Notes under the pieces: generated by a model | The model's input: only the letters and a program-made list of their open reading frames with translations | Told to the model about the DNA's origin: nothing | The model's database searches: none | Shown here: positions 6,940-15,549 of the stretch, in pieces | Layout: each line of letters begins with the position of its first letter | Position numbering within the stretch: position 1 is the first letter of the stretch | Translations under genes and position numbers: made by a program | From: Spirochaetota bacterium | Lineage (GTDB): Bacteria > Spirochaetota > Spirochaetia > SZUA-6 | Length of the DNA: 15,984 bases | NCBI GenBank assembly: GCA_003641675.1 | Contig: QNBI01000006.1 | Coordinates: 1-15,984, forward strand | Direction: 5' to 3'

Positions 6940-7879
6940 CATTTCAAAAAATTCTACCAGTACATCCGTAAAGTACGCTAATGTTTTCGAAATAGAGCGT
7001 TATGCAACAAAAGATGGACCCGGTATTAGAACCGTTGTTTTTTTTAAGGGCTGTAATTTAAAATGTATATGGTGTCAGAATCCGGAATCACAACTTATGA
7101 AACCGGAAGTTATGTATTCGAAAGAACAATGTGCAGGATGTCGAAAGTGTATATTTGCATGTCCTAATGGTTCTGTAGAAGAAATCCCCCCCCTTGGTTT
7201 TATAAGTAATCATAATACTTGTATTTTATGCGGCGCATGTGTAGATGCGTGTTTCTATGATGCTCGTAGAATTGTGGGTAAAAAATATACAATTGAAAGC
7301 ATAATGGAAGAAATTCTTAAAGATAAGGCTTTTTATGATAATTCTGGGGGTGGTGTTACTTTTTCGGGAGGCGAACCTTTACTGCAGCATAGGGCAGTTT
7401 TAGAATTGGCAAGCAGGTGTAAAAGTATGGGCATTCATACTGCTCTGGAAACAGCTGGCCATGTTGACTGGACTGTTTTTAATGAAATAATTCCGAATAT
7501 GGATTTAATATTTTATGATGTAAAGCATATAGATGAAAAATTACACAAAGAGTATACAGGGGTTTCCAACAGGCTCATTTTGCAAAATTTGCAGAAATTG
7601 AGCATGCATTTTGATAATATTGTAGTTAGAATACCAATAATACCAAAGGTAAACAACACACTGGATGTACAGAGAAAAATATATCATTTCCTTTTAGAAT
7701 CTACGAGAGTGAAGACTGTAGAACTTCTCCCCTTTCATAGGCTGGGTGCAGCCAAATATAGTGGCCTGGGCCGGGTTTATAAAATGGGAACTGCAAAAAA
7801 CCTGCATAAAGAAGACTGTCGTCCTTTTGCAGAGGAGGCAAGCAAATTGGGTTTAAATGTTCGTATTGGTGCAGTATAG
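6929..7879 (+). CDS. Glycyl-radical enzyme activating enzyme (radical SAM, two extra 4Fe-4S clusters)
   Basis: This radical-SAM protein installs the glycyl radical on a partner GRE by abstracting hydrogen with a 5'-deoxyadenosyl radical. From the ATG at 6929 (316 residues) the SAM-cluster motif C-x3-C-x2-C is at Cys42, Cys46 and Cys49 after D-G-P-G-I-R. A ferredoxin-like insert has Cys68/71/74/78 and Cys98/101/104/108, the usual mark of GRE activases other than the pyruvate formate-lyase one. S-G-G-G-V-T-F-S-G-G-E-P-L follows. The ATG overlaps the regulator gene by 11 bp; GGAAAGG lies close upstream. A TTG at 6917 would add four residues and cannot be excluded. The GRE is on the opposite strand about 1.2 kb away, so enzyme and activase come from divergent promoters that share operators. 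Oddity: a C8 run lies between the two ferredoxin motifs. Confidence 0.92.
   Translation: MAYNISKNSTSTSVKYANVFEIERYATKDGPGIRTVVFFKGCNLKCIWCQNPESQLMKPEVMYSKEQCAGCRKCIFACPNGSVEEIPPLGFISNHNTCILCGACVDACFYDARRIVGKKYTIESIMEEILKDKAFYDNSGGGVTFSGGEPLLQHRAVLELASRCKSMGIHTALETAGHVDWTVFNEIIPNMDLIFYDVKHIDEKLHKEYTGVSNRLILQNLQKLSMHFDNIVVRIPIIPKVNNTLDVQRKIYHFLLESTRVKTVELLPFHRLGAAKYSGLGRVYKMGTAKNLHKEDCRPFAEEASKLGLNVRIGAV
7186..7193 (+). repeat. C8 homopolymer inside the GRE activase gene
   Basis: Eight consecutive C lie between the two ferredoxin-type cysteine clusters, where the protein reads E-I-P-P-L. A one-base slip would remove the second cluster and the rest of the radical-SAM domain. Confidence 0.95.
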
Positions 7880-7881
7880 AA

Positions 7882-8473
7882 GTGAAAGGAATTGAACTTT
7901 CCAGGCATTATTACAAAAGGGTTGTAATGCCGGCGTTTTCTAAAAGGTATCGCCCGTTTATCAATTCTATGGCCTTCGGACTAATAGGGCCCGGTTCAGA
8001 ATGTTATGGTTACGGGCCGGTAAAGGGTTTTGATGGAAAATCCCAAAGAGACGGGATTACTTCTGTTCCGGCCTTTTTTAAACGTTTTCTTGGATTTAAT
8101 CGGCTGCATAATACTATAAAAGAATGGCTTTCAATAAAAGAGGAAATGCTTTCCGTATGTACAAATGGAGAAGTTTTTGATGATTTTAAAGCGGATTTAC
8201 CGCCTTTTCTATAAATGGGAGTATCGTGCTTTAAGAAAGCTTGGGGATTTAGGTGAAAACTTGTATAAAAAATTAGTAGCCGTTTCTGTTTCTAATACAA
8301 AAGAAACCGTGTTTAGCAATATTAAAAAAATTGTAGCGATTCTAATAAACGAAATAATTAAACTTGGGCTTAAGTTTAAAAGAAATGGAATATTTCTGCA
8401 GAACTGCGGATTTTCTATAGAGGAAAGCATAGATAATAAGATATTAAGAAGCGTTAAAGGCTATATTGAGTAG
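7882..8473 (+). pseudogene. Decayed DUF4037-family gene (two internal deletions, one frameshifting)
   Basis: DUF4037 proteins have a nucleotidyltransferase-like N-terminal part of unknown role and often neighbour or fuse to DUF4125. The first frame (7882-8214, GTG start two bases after the activase stop) keeps the family start, F-G-L-I-G-P-G-S-E-C-Y-G-Y, then jumps to D-G-K-S-Q-R-D-G and F-F-K-R-F-L-G. The D-H-D-W-G-P-G type segment expected between these, the putative metal-binding motif, is missing. After T-N-G-E-V-F-D-D the frame runs to a stop at 8214. The family's C-terminal segment, L-F-Y-K-W-E-Y-R-A-L-R-K-L-G, resumes in the +2 frame near 8196 and continues to 8473. The residues that normally separate these parts are gone. 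This points to a non-functional relic, based on family motifs recalled from memory. A short remodelled protein is less likely. Confidence 0.72.
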
Positions 8474-8486
8474 AGGAGAAAAAAGT

Positions 8487-9038
8487 ATGAAAAAATGCGG
8501 TAAGGATACAATAGAAAAAATTATTAAACTGGAAAAAGAGATGTTTATAAGAGTACCTACGAGAAATAATCCGCCATGCAGAGAGGATATAGAAGCTTTT
8601 AAAATTCATAGGAAAAGCCAATTTTCTGTTTGGTCGGAAAAAACTTGCCAGAGTTATATGAAAGATCTCATTGAAGCAGAATTCAAAGGGGATAATTTAA
8701 TGACATTAAAATATGCAAGAATGGATAATTTAATTCTTTCTCCATCGGGAAATGTTCTAATAGGTAGAATAATTAGTCAGTTTATAGAATGGCAGAAAGA
8801 GGTTATAGATGAATATCCTAATGTAATGAAAGGTGCAAGGGATATAGATGGTTTTGCTAAATACCTAAAAGCTGAAATGCAAACATATTCGGATAAAACA
8901 ATTGAATATCTCTGGGGTGATGTTAAATCATATATTAAAGAAGGCTCTAATATGTCTTTGGAATTATACAAGGCTCTTGCTAATTTGGCTGGATATAAAA
9001 CACTTAAAGATATGGAATCTGCTTTGAAATCAAAATAA
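8487..9038 (+). CDS. DUF4125-family protein, function unknown
   Basis: This 183-residue protein has the features of DUF4125: L-E-K-E-M-F near the start, P-C-R-E-D-I-E-A-F-K-I-H-R-K-S-Q-F (about 34-50), W-S-E, and L-M-T-L-K-Y-A-R-M. No signal peptide or membrane segment is visible, so it should be cytoplasmic. The biochemical role of the family is unknown. The ATG at 8487 is preferred over an in-frame TTG at 8466 because GAGGAG lies eight bases before it and the TTG has no ribosome-binding site. It follows the DUF4037 remnant, its usual partner, and is still open, which suggests it is retained or that decay is recent. It ends the regulator-activase unit; an importer promoter follows. Confidence 0.75.
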   Translation: MKKCGKDTIEKIIKLEKEMFIRVPTRNNPPCREDIEAFKIHRKSQFSVWSEKTCQSYMKDLIEAEFKGDNLMTLKYARMDNLILSPSGNVLIGRIISQFIEWQKEVIDEYPNVMKGARDIDGFAKYLKAEMQTYSDKTIEYLWGDVKSYIKEGSNMSLELYKALANLAGYKTLKDMESALKSK

Positions 9039-9165
9039 ACAATAAATAAATTAGAAACATTTTTTTAATTGTTAGGGTCAATGTTATTATTAACAGCTAA
9101 ATAGTGTAAATAGACAAATAAATACAAAAAAAATATTTTAAGGCACATATTTTTTTAAAATAGTA

Positions 9166-9193
9166 TTGACATACACCATGGTTATGTTATAAT
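9166..9193 (+). promoter_or_regulatory. Predicted strong sigma-70-type promoter of the ABC importer operon
   Basis: Perfect boxes: TTGACA (9166-9171), a 16-base spacer and TATAAT (9188-9193). The operator starts eight bases later. The preceding stretch, 9039-9165, is AT-rich and holds nothing else recognisable apart from a small TGTTA/TAACA inverted repeat. Confidence 0.8.
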
Positions 9194-9201
9194 AATAACC
9201 T

Positions 9202-9217
9202 ATGAAATCGTTTTCAT
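9202..9217. promoter_or_regulatory. LacI-family operator of the importer operon
   Basis: ATGAAATCGTTTTCAT is a near-perfect palindrome with the same ATGAAA...TTTCAT arms and CG centre as the sites flanking the LacI-family gene. Lying at about +2 to +17, it would give direct repression of the importer. Confidence 0.8.
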
Positions 9218-9250
9218 TATAATTAAGGTTTCAACATTATATTAGGAAAA

Positions 9251-9272
9251 CATGCATAATTATATATGCGTG
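9251..9272 (+). promoter_or_regulatory. Short stem-loop in the leader of the binding-protein mRNA
   Basis: An 8-bp stem (CATGCATA with TATGCGTG, one G-U pair) closes a six-base loop about 18 bases upstream of the AAGGAGG site. No T tract follows, so it is not a terminator. It could stabilise the mRNA or affect translation. It covers the start of a possible 12-codon leader reading frame. Confidence 0.4.
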
Positions 9273-9290
9273 AAAAATAAAATCCTATAA
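9252..9290 (+). CDS. Possible 12-codon leader peptide upstream of the binding protein
   Basis: An ATG preceded by AGGA at a five-base gap opens a 12-codon frame (M-H-N-Y-I-C-V-K-N-K-I-L). Its TAA stop directly abuts the GGAGG ribosome-binding site of the binding-protein gene. The arrangement would allow translational coupling. There is no codon-run signature of amino-acid attenuation. In an AT-rich leader such a frame may arise by chance, so this is tentative. Confidence 0.25.
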   Translation: MHNYICVKNKIL

Positions 9291-10265
<975 letters not shown>

Positions 10266-10293
10266 TCTTATGTAATAATTACTATGCTAAGTA

Positions 10294-10330
10294 GGGAATC
10301 TAATCTTTTAAGATTGGATTCCCTTTTATT
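10294..10330 (+). terminator. Intra-operon hairpin with T tract after the binding-protein gene
   Basis: A 14-bp stem with one G-U pair runs from GGGAATC to GATTCCC (10294-10323) around a two-base TT centre, followed by TTTTATT. It looks like a rho-independent terminator or a 3' stabilising hairpin. Genes for the rest of the importer follow with no clear new promoter, so it probably allows partial read-through. Confidence 0.7.
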
Positions 10331-10384
10331 AAGTGAAAATAGGATTAAAATTTCGAAATACAGGTTAGAGCGGGAGTAAGTACT

Positions 10385-11086
10385 ATGTTACGGATTTTTA
10401 AAAAAATACGGATCTGTATCTTTATTTTGATTGTTTCGTTTCTAATTATTGACGCATGTACAATAAAAAAAATAAACGAAGTCGATAAAAATAAAAGTAA
10501 AGATAAATATTCCACATGGACAAAAAGCGGAAAAAAGTTTGACCCTGTGGAGTATGTTAATAGTATCTGGAGTACAAAACTAATACCTGAATTTAGAACT
10601 AAATCTACCGATATAAAGTTGGTTTTAAGTGCGTTAAAAAAAGACAGAAAAAATGGTATTAAATTGTATGGCCGTATAAGGAAATTCGGTGGAACTAGTG
10701 CCGCGTTTAGAGTAAAGGGTAAGGCTAAAGTATTAAAATATGACAATAGTTCTATGAATGGGTTATTACTTCTTGACTTATTGCCGCCGGATGGCAAAAA
10801 GGATTTAGATTTGCAGGTAGGACCCGTTATTCGGCAAACAGCGATAAGGGATTCGGCAGATTTTATAACTTTTACTGATGTTGGTAATCAGTTGCAGTTT
10901 GCAAGCCTGGCAGATGAACTTAATAATCGTATAAAAAAGGAAGTAATTAAACCTTTGGATCTTGAACATATTGCAGGGGAAACAATTTCTTTTTTGGGCG
11001 CTTTTAAATTGGAAGAATCCGATAGTATAGATGATATTGCAATAACTCCAATAGAAATTAAAGTTGTTAAAACAATCGCAAAGTAA
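10385..11086 (+). CDS. DUF2291-family lipoprotein linked to sugar importers
   Basis: A 233-residue protein with an N-terminal hydrophobic segment (about 9-23) ending in I-I-D-A-C at Cys25. This reads as a relaxed lipobox, so it is probably a lipoprotein. The body matches DUF2291: F-D-P-V-E-Y-V-N-S-I-W, S-A-A-F-R-V-K-G-K-A-K-V, V-G-P-V-I-R-Q-T-A-I-R-D, and F-I-T-F-T-D-V-G-N-Q-L-Q-F. Such proteins are commonly encoded inside ribose-type ABC importer operons, but their role is unknown. GGGAG lies eight bases upstream of the ATG. It lies between the binding-protein and ATPase genes, the usual place for this family. A surface or assembly role in uptake is inferred from context only. Confidence 0.82.
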   Translation: MLRIFKKIRICIFILIVSFLIIDACTIKKINEVDKNKSKDKYSTWTKSGKKFDPVEYVNSIWSTKLIPEFRTKSTDIKLVLSALKKDRKNGIKLYGRIRKFGGTSAAFRVKGKAKVLKYDNSSMNGLLLLDLLPPDGKKDLDLQVGPVIRQTAIRDSADFITFTDVGNQLQFASLADELNNRIKKEVIKPLDLEHIAGETISFLGAFKLEESDSIDDIAITPIEIKVVKTIAK

Positions 11087-11095
11087 GGTAATATT

Positions 11096-12649
11096 ATGAA
11101 AGAAAATAGCAGTTTTCCTCTAATGGAAGCTAAAAACATTAGAAAGGTTTTCCCTGGGACTACTGCCCTGCATAATGTGGATTTTAAAATATTCAAGGGT
11201 AAGGTTAATGCACTTGTAGGAGAAAATGGTGCAGGTAAATCTACACTTATGAAAATTATTGCAGGAATAGAAAAACCTACCTCTGGAACACTCTATATGT
11301 ACGACAGTAAAGGAGAGGCGGAAGAGGTCTCGTTTAATTCTACCAGAGATGCTGTTAGAAAAGGTATTGGTATTGTTCATCAGGAACTTAATCTTTTTTC
11401 CAATCTTGATGTAGCAGAAAATATTTTCATGAATAAGGAAATTAATAGGTACGGTTCATTATATATTGACCATAAAAGCCAGTATGAAAAATCAAAGGAA
11501 ATTCTGCATAAACTCGGGCAGAATATAAATCCTAGTACCATAGTTAGGGATTTGCGCTTAGGACAACAACAAATAGTCGAAATTGCAAAAACCATGATTG
11601 AAGATCCCAAAATACTTATTATGGATGAACCAACCTCTTCTTTAAGTATTCAGGAAGTACAGGTTTTATTTAACGTAATTTCAGATTTAAAAAAGCATGG
11701 GGTAGCTGTTGTCTATATTTCACATCGTCTTGAGGAGATAAAAGAAATTGGAGATTATATCACTATTTTAAGAGATAGCAAGCTTGTAGATTTCGGTGAA
11801 GTAAAACAAATGGAAATGAAGGATATAATAGAAAAAATGGTGGGACGTGATCCTAATAAATTTTTTACCGGACAAGCACATATTTCCGGAAAAGAGCTTT
11901 TACGTATAAAAAATATGACTTTACCGAGATATGGCGGCGGTTTTACCTTTGAGAATATTAGTTTTTCCGTTAAAGAAGGGGAAATACTTGGTATATATGG
12001 TCTTATGGGTGCTGGAAGAACAGAACTGCTTGAAAGTATAATGGGTATAAATGAAAATGCAACAGGTGAAATATGGCTCGAAGGTAAAAGATTAGATAAT
12101 AAGGATACAAAGCAGCGAATACAACATGGACTTGTATTAATTCCTGAAGATAGGCAGCGTGAGGGGCTTTTTACAAACCTTTCTGTCGCAATGAATCTAA
12201 CCATGTCTAGCATTAAGAGGTTTTTAAAAGGTTTCCATATTATAAAAAGGCTGGAAGAAAAACATGTACATGAGGTAATTGATGAAATGGGCATTAAAGT
12301 TTCTTCACCGGATGTCTCTGTAAACGCCTTAAGCGGGGGGAATCAGCAAAAAGTTGTAATTGGAAAGGGATTATTAACTCAACCTAAGGTTCTGTTAATG
12401 GACGAGCCCACAAGAGGAATCGATGTTGGTGCAAAATCGGATGTGTTTGAGATTATGAACCGTATGGCAAATGAGAAATTCGGTGTAATTTTTGTTTCTT
12501 CAGAATTGGAAGAGATATTTTCTATGTCGGATAGAATAATTGTACTATCAAAAGGTAAAATAACAGGAGAATTTGACCGTTCGAAAGCAACAGAAGAGGA
12601 AATCAGGAAGGTGTCAGAAATTGGGCACGGAATTACTGCAACAGCATAA
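11096..12649 (+). CDS. Sugar ABC importer ATP-binding protein with two ATPase domains (RbsA-like)
   Basis: This cytoplasmic ATPase of 517 residues is built of two fused nucleotide-binding domains, as in RbsA/XylG/MglA. Domain 1 has Walker A G-E-N-G-A-G-K-S-T (42-50), signature L-R-L-G-Q-Q-Q and Walker B I-L-I-M-D-E-P-T-S-S. Domain 2 has the degenerate Walker A G-L-M-G-A-G-R-T usual for this class, a proper signature L-S-G-G-N-Q-Q and L-L-M-D-E-P-T-R-G-I-D-V-G. The shorter first signature and the Lys-less second P-loop are normal for the family. The ATG is preceded by TAAGG at seven bases and follows the DUF2291 gene by nine bases. It pairs with the permease gene downstream. Confidence 0.95.
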   Translation: MKENSSFPLMEAKNIRKVFPGTTALHNVDFKIFKGKVNALVGENGAGKSTLMKIIAGIEKPTSGTLYMYDSKGEAEEVSFNSTRDAVRKGIGIVHQELNLFSNLDVAENIFMNKEINRYGSLYIDHKSQYEKSKEILHKLGQNINPSTIVRDLRLGQQQIVEIAKTMIEDPKILIMDEPTSSLSIQEVQVLFNVISDLKKHGVAVVYISHRLEEIKEIGDYITILRDSKLVDFGEVKQMEMKDIIEKMVGRDPNKFFTGQAHISGKELLRIKNMTLPRYGGGFTFENISFSVKEGEILGIYGLMGAGRTELLESIMGINENATGEIWLEGKRLDNKDTKQRIQHGLVLIPEDRQREGLFTNLSVAMNLTMSSIKRFLKGFHIIKRLEEKHVHEVIDEMGIKVSSPDVSVNALSGGNQQKVVIGKGLLTQPKVLLMDEPTRGIDVGAKSDVFEIMNRMANEKFGVIFVSSELEEIFSMSDRIIVLSKGKITGEFDRSKATEEEIRKVSEIGHGITATA

Positions 12650-12673
12650 TAGATGGAGGTGTAAGTAGTATTT

Positions 12674-13753
12674 ATGGCAGCTGAAGTTAAGAAAAATGCA
12701 AATATCGGATTTTCATTGGGAATGCTTGTTTTAAAATTAAGAACATTAATTGCATTCTTTGCCGTTATGATAGTTTTTGCAATTATTGCACCAAATTTTT
12801 TATCTATCGGAAATTTAATAGAAATGGCAAAACATTCTGCGATTTGGGCGATACTGGCAATGGGCATGGCTTATGTAATAATTGGAGGAGGTATTGATCT
12901 TTCAGTTGGTTCTATTGCAGGTTTGTGCGGTATGCTGGCCGGGGGATTAATTGTAGAAGGTTTACAGCTTCCAGTATTTGGCATCGTAATTTATTTCCAT
13001 ACAATAATGATAATTTTAATTGTACTGCTTATAGGAGTTCTACTTGGTGCGATTAATGGGCTGTTCATTACAAAACTAAGTGTTGCACCTTTTATTGCAA
13101 CTTTAGGTATGCTTTATATGGCACGTGGTTTTGCTCTGTTACGCTCTGGCGGTAAAACTTTTCCCAATCTTGTAGGAAATCCTTCTCTTGGGAATACCGG
13201 GTTTCCATTTTTAGGAGCCGGATACATTCTCGGTCTTCCTGTAATTGTATGGCTTGCTGTTATAATTGCAGTAATAGCAGCATATGTATCTAAAAAAACA
13301 CCCCTCGGCAGGCATGTTTATGCTGTAGGAGGAAATGAAGATGCCGCCATTCTGTCCGGAATTCGAGTAGACAGAATAAAGATGTATACGTATATGTTTT
13401 CCGGCTTCACTGCGGCACTTGTCGGTCTCATTTTAGCTTCACAACTTGTGGCATCGCATCCCGCTACCGGAGAGAGTTACGAACTTACTGCAATCGCTGC
13501 AGTTGTTCTCGGAGGCACCTCTTTAAGTGGAGGGCGAGGTACAATCGGAGGTGCAATAATTGGCGCACTTATTCTCGGTGTTCTCAATGACGGTCTCGTT
13601 ATGGTTGGTGTTTCGTCTTTCTGGCAGATAGCAATCAAGGGAATGGTTGTCGTTCTGGCAGTCATTATAGACCAGTATCAACTTAAAAAACAGGATGAAG
13701 CGGCTCTGCGTGAGCAAGCAGTAAGTGATATTAATGGTACGGCTGCGGCGTGA
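12674..13753 (+). CDS. Sugar ABC importer permease (RbsC-like)
   Basis: An inner-membrane permease of 359 residues with about eight to ten hydrophobic segments and the family hallmark G-G-G-I-D-L-S-V-G-S near residue 71. Also typical are A-P-F-I-A-T-L-G-M-L-Y, G-R-H-V-Y-A-V-G-G-N-E-D-A-A and L-G-G-T-S-L-S-G-G-R-G-T near the last helices. A single permease gene implies a homodimer, as in ribose importers. The ATG at 12674 is the first possible start, because an in-frame TAA lies 12 bases upstream. The best ribosome-binding site, GGAGG, sits 14 bases before the ATG, an unusually long gap. It ends 11 bp before the convergent transketolase C-half gene, with no clear terminator between. Confidence 0.93.
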   Translation: MAAEVKKNANIGFSLGMLVLKLRTLIAFFAVMIVFAIIAPNFLSIGNLIEMAKHSAIWAILAMGMAYVIIGGGIDLSVGSIAGLCGMLAGGLIVEGLQLPVFGIVIYFHTIMIILIVLLIGVLLGAINGLFITKLSVAPFIATLGMLYMARGFALLRSGGKTFPNLVGNPSLGNTGFPFLGAGYILGLPVIVWLAVIIAVIAAYVSKKTPLGRHVYAVGGNEDAAILSGIRVDRIKMYTYMFSGFTAALVGLILASQLVASHPATGESYELTAIAAVVLGGTSLSGGRGTIGGAIIGALILGVLNDGLVMVGVSSFWQIAIKGMVVVLAVIIDQYQLKKQDEAALREQAVSDINGTAAA

Positions 13754-13764
13754 TCGATCTTTGG

Positions 13765-14709
13765 CTATTTTAATATTTTCTTAATTGTATTATATATGCC
13801 TTTTCTATCTATTCCATAATATGAACGGATTTGATCTCTCGGGCCTGCTTTAGAGAATTGTCCTTCTGTAATACCGAGACGGATAAAGTCTGTATCTAAT
13901 TTATTTTCTGCGATAATTTCCGCTGTAAGACTCCCGATTCCGCCGTGCAATGAATGTTCTTCCACAGTAACCACTTTTTTTGTTTTTAATATGGAATTTA
14001 AAATTCCATCTCGATCTAAAGGCCTTATTGAGGGAATATTTAAAAGTTCAACATCTATAGATTCCTTTTCGAGGTCCAGGGAAGCTTTATAAGCTTTGTT
14101 GACTAAAGAGCCTAGCGAAATAAGAGTAACATCGCTTCCATGTCTTAAGATATCAACTTTACCAGGTGTAAATCTGTACTCTTTGTTGTGTAAATAGGGA
14201 AAGAGACCGTTATCCATTCTAATATACATGGGACCCTTATTCTTAAGAGCATATAAAACTATCTGTTCTGTCTCCACAGGGTCCGAAGGGGCAAATATTT
14301 TAATGTTCCCCAATCCAAGCATTATTGAAATGTCATCTATTGCATAATGCGTGCTTCCTAAGGACCCGTATGCAACTCCTGCATTTAATCCGAACAGTTT
14401 TACATTCGTTTCGGAATAACAAACATCATTCTTAACCTGCTCATTCGAACGGGCAATTAGAAAAGGAGCGGCATTTGCAGTTACAGAAACATAACCACTT
14501 AAAGACAAACCGACAGATATGCCCACTAAATTCTGCTCTGCAATTCCGACATTTACAACTCGTTCTGGGTATAGTTCCTGAAATGGAGCAATCTTAGAGG
14601 TACTTGTTGAATCTCCGACTACTACTACAAGGTTTATACCCTCTTTTACCGCTTTTATAAATGTTTCTACCATAATATTGCGGAGGTCTGTTTTTTCGGA
14701 TACACCCAT
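13765..14709 (-). CDS. Transketolase C-terminal subunit (split transketolase)
   Basis: In two-subunit transketolases this half carries the pyrimidine-binding and C-terminal domains. It supplies the catalytic Glu that activates thiamine diphosphate bound by the N-subunit. From the ATG at 14709 (314 residues) the features are V-V-V-V-G-D-S-T (28-35), V-N-V-G-I-A-E-Q-N (52-60) with Glu58 as the predicted catalytic acid, D-I-S-I-M-L-G-L, I-F-A-P-S-D, R-M-D-N-G-L-F-P, and V-T-V-E-E-H-S near the C-terminal domain. The start overlaps the stop of the N-half by one base (TAATG). GAGGAG lies eight bases upstream inside the N-half gene, so the halves should be made in equal amounts. An upstream in-frame ATG at 14769 has no homology support. 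Substrate is unclear. Confidence 0.92.
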   Translation of the reverse strand: MGVSEKTDLRNIMVETFIKAVKEGINLVVVVGDSTSTSKIAPFQELYPERVVNVGIAEQNLVGISVGLSLSGYVSVTANAAPFLIARSNEQVKNDVCYSETNVKLFGLNAGVAYGSLGSTHYAIDDISIMLGLGNIKIFAPSDPVETEQIVLYALKNKGPMYIRMDNGLFPYLHNKEYRFTPGKVDILRHGSDVTLISLGSLVNKAYKASLDLEKESIDVELLNIPSIRPLDRDGILNSILKTKKVVTVEEHSLHGGIGSLTAEIIAENKLDTDFIRLGITEGQFSKAGPRDQIRSYYGIDRKGIYNTIKKILK

Positions 14710-15539
14710 TATTCGAGCTCCTCTATGGCTTCCGTTACCTGCTCCCCGACTGGGACTTTGTGGTGCCATACTGCTTTGTCTTCTATAAATGAGATTCCCT
14801 TTCCCTTTATGGTGTGCGCAATGAGAGCGTGGGGTTTGCCGCAGCTTAAGTCCAGATTGTTTGTCTGTTCTATAATTTCCGCCGGGTTGTGTCCGTCAAT
14901 ATCTTTTGTATCAAATCCAAAGGCGTCCAATTTGTCCTTTAAGGGCTCTACAGACATTATCTTTCTGGTTCTGTCTGCGAGCTGCAGAGTGTTTCTGTCT
15001 ATTATTAGTATTAAATTATCAAGTTTAAATTGGGAAGCACTCATGGCAGCTTCCCATACAGAACCTTCCTGAAGTTCTCCGTCGCCTGTTAAAACAAAGA
15101 CCCTGTAGTTTCTTTTACTGAGTTTTGCACCCAGTGCTAATCCGACACCAACGGAAACACCATGGCCGAGTGCTCCGGTGTTTAGTTCAACAGCTTTAAT
15201 CTTTTGCTTTACAGGATGCCCCGGAAGCCTGGAATCAAACTTAAGGTAGGTGTCTAAAAGCGATTCCTCTATATATCCTGCTTCTGCCAATGTACAGTAA
15301 AAACCTCCGGCTCCATGTCCTTTACTTAAGATAAAGTGGTCCCTATTAGGGTTTGCAAGGTCATCTTTGTTTATATGGAGTATGTTGAAAAAAAGAGAAG
15401 CAAGAATATCCGTTTCTGAAAGATCTGCTCCGGTATGGCCCTGCCCTGCATGAGAATTCATGAGTATTATTTTTTTCCGTATATTCTTCGCACGTTCCTT
15501 AATTTTATCCGGAGGTAAAGAATATTCATTAGTAATCAT
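14709..15539 (-). CDS. Transketolase N-terminal subunit (split transketolase)
   Basis: This is the thiamine-diphosphate-binding half of a two-subunit transketolase that moves two-carbon ketol units between sugar phosphates. The 276 residues show A-G-Q-G-H-T-G-A-D-L-S (31-41), S-K-G-H-G (72-76), L-P-G-H-P (105-109), G-A-L-G-H-G, the thiamine motif G-D-G-E-L-Q-E-G (152-159) with D-R-N (181-183), and W-H-H-K-V-P. A TTG further upstream (15581) lies at a -35 promoter box and is rejected as the start. The ATG at 15539 fits the family's N terminus but has no Shine-Dalgarno sequence. Two-subunit transketolases act in pentose-phosphate, apulose-phosphate and sulfoquinovose routes. No kinase or isomerase in the window decides between them. 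Confidence 0.9.
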   Translation of the reverse strand: MITNEYSLPPDKIKERAKNIRKKIILMNSHAGQGHTGADLSETDILASLFFNILHINKDDLANPNRDHFILSKGHGAGGFYCTLAEAGYIEESLLDTYLKFDSRLPGHPVKQKIKAVELNTGALGHGVSVGVGLALGAKLSKRNYRVFVLTGDGELQEGSVWEAAMSASQFKLDNLILIIDRNTLQLADRTRKIMSVEPLKDKLDAFGFDTKDIDGHNPAEIIEQTNNLDLSCGKPHALIAHTIKGKGISFIEDKAVWHHKVPVGEQVTEAIEELE

Positions 15540-15549
15540 AACAAATAAA

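Noticed and set aside
8165..8473. Independent small gene after the DUF4037 start fragment
   Set aside because: Its only recognisable part matches the C-terminal segment of DUF4037, and its ATG lies in the tail of the first frame with no ribosome-binding site. It is treated as part of the pseudogene.
9082..9095. Possible terminator after the DUF4125 gene
   Set aside because: The TGTTA/TAACA inverted repeat is only five base pairs and has no following T tract.
12379..12867. Long open frames opposite the importer ATPase and permease genes, and opposite the GRE gene
   Set aside because: They run antisense to clearly conserved genes, have no recognisable domains or ribosome-binding sites, and follow the codon pattern of the opposite strand.
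14710..14769. Longer N terminus for the transketolase C-half, starting at ATG 14769
   Set aside because: The extra 20 residues do not match the family. The ATG at 14709 has a good ribosome-binding site and the typical stop-start overlap.
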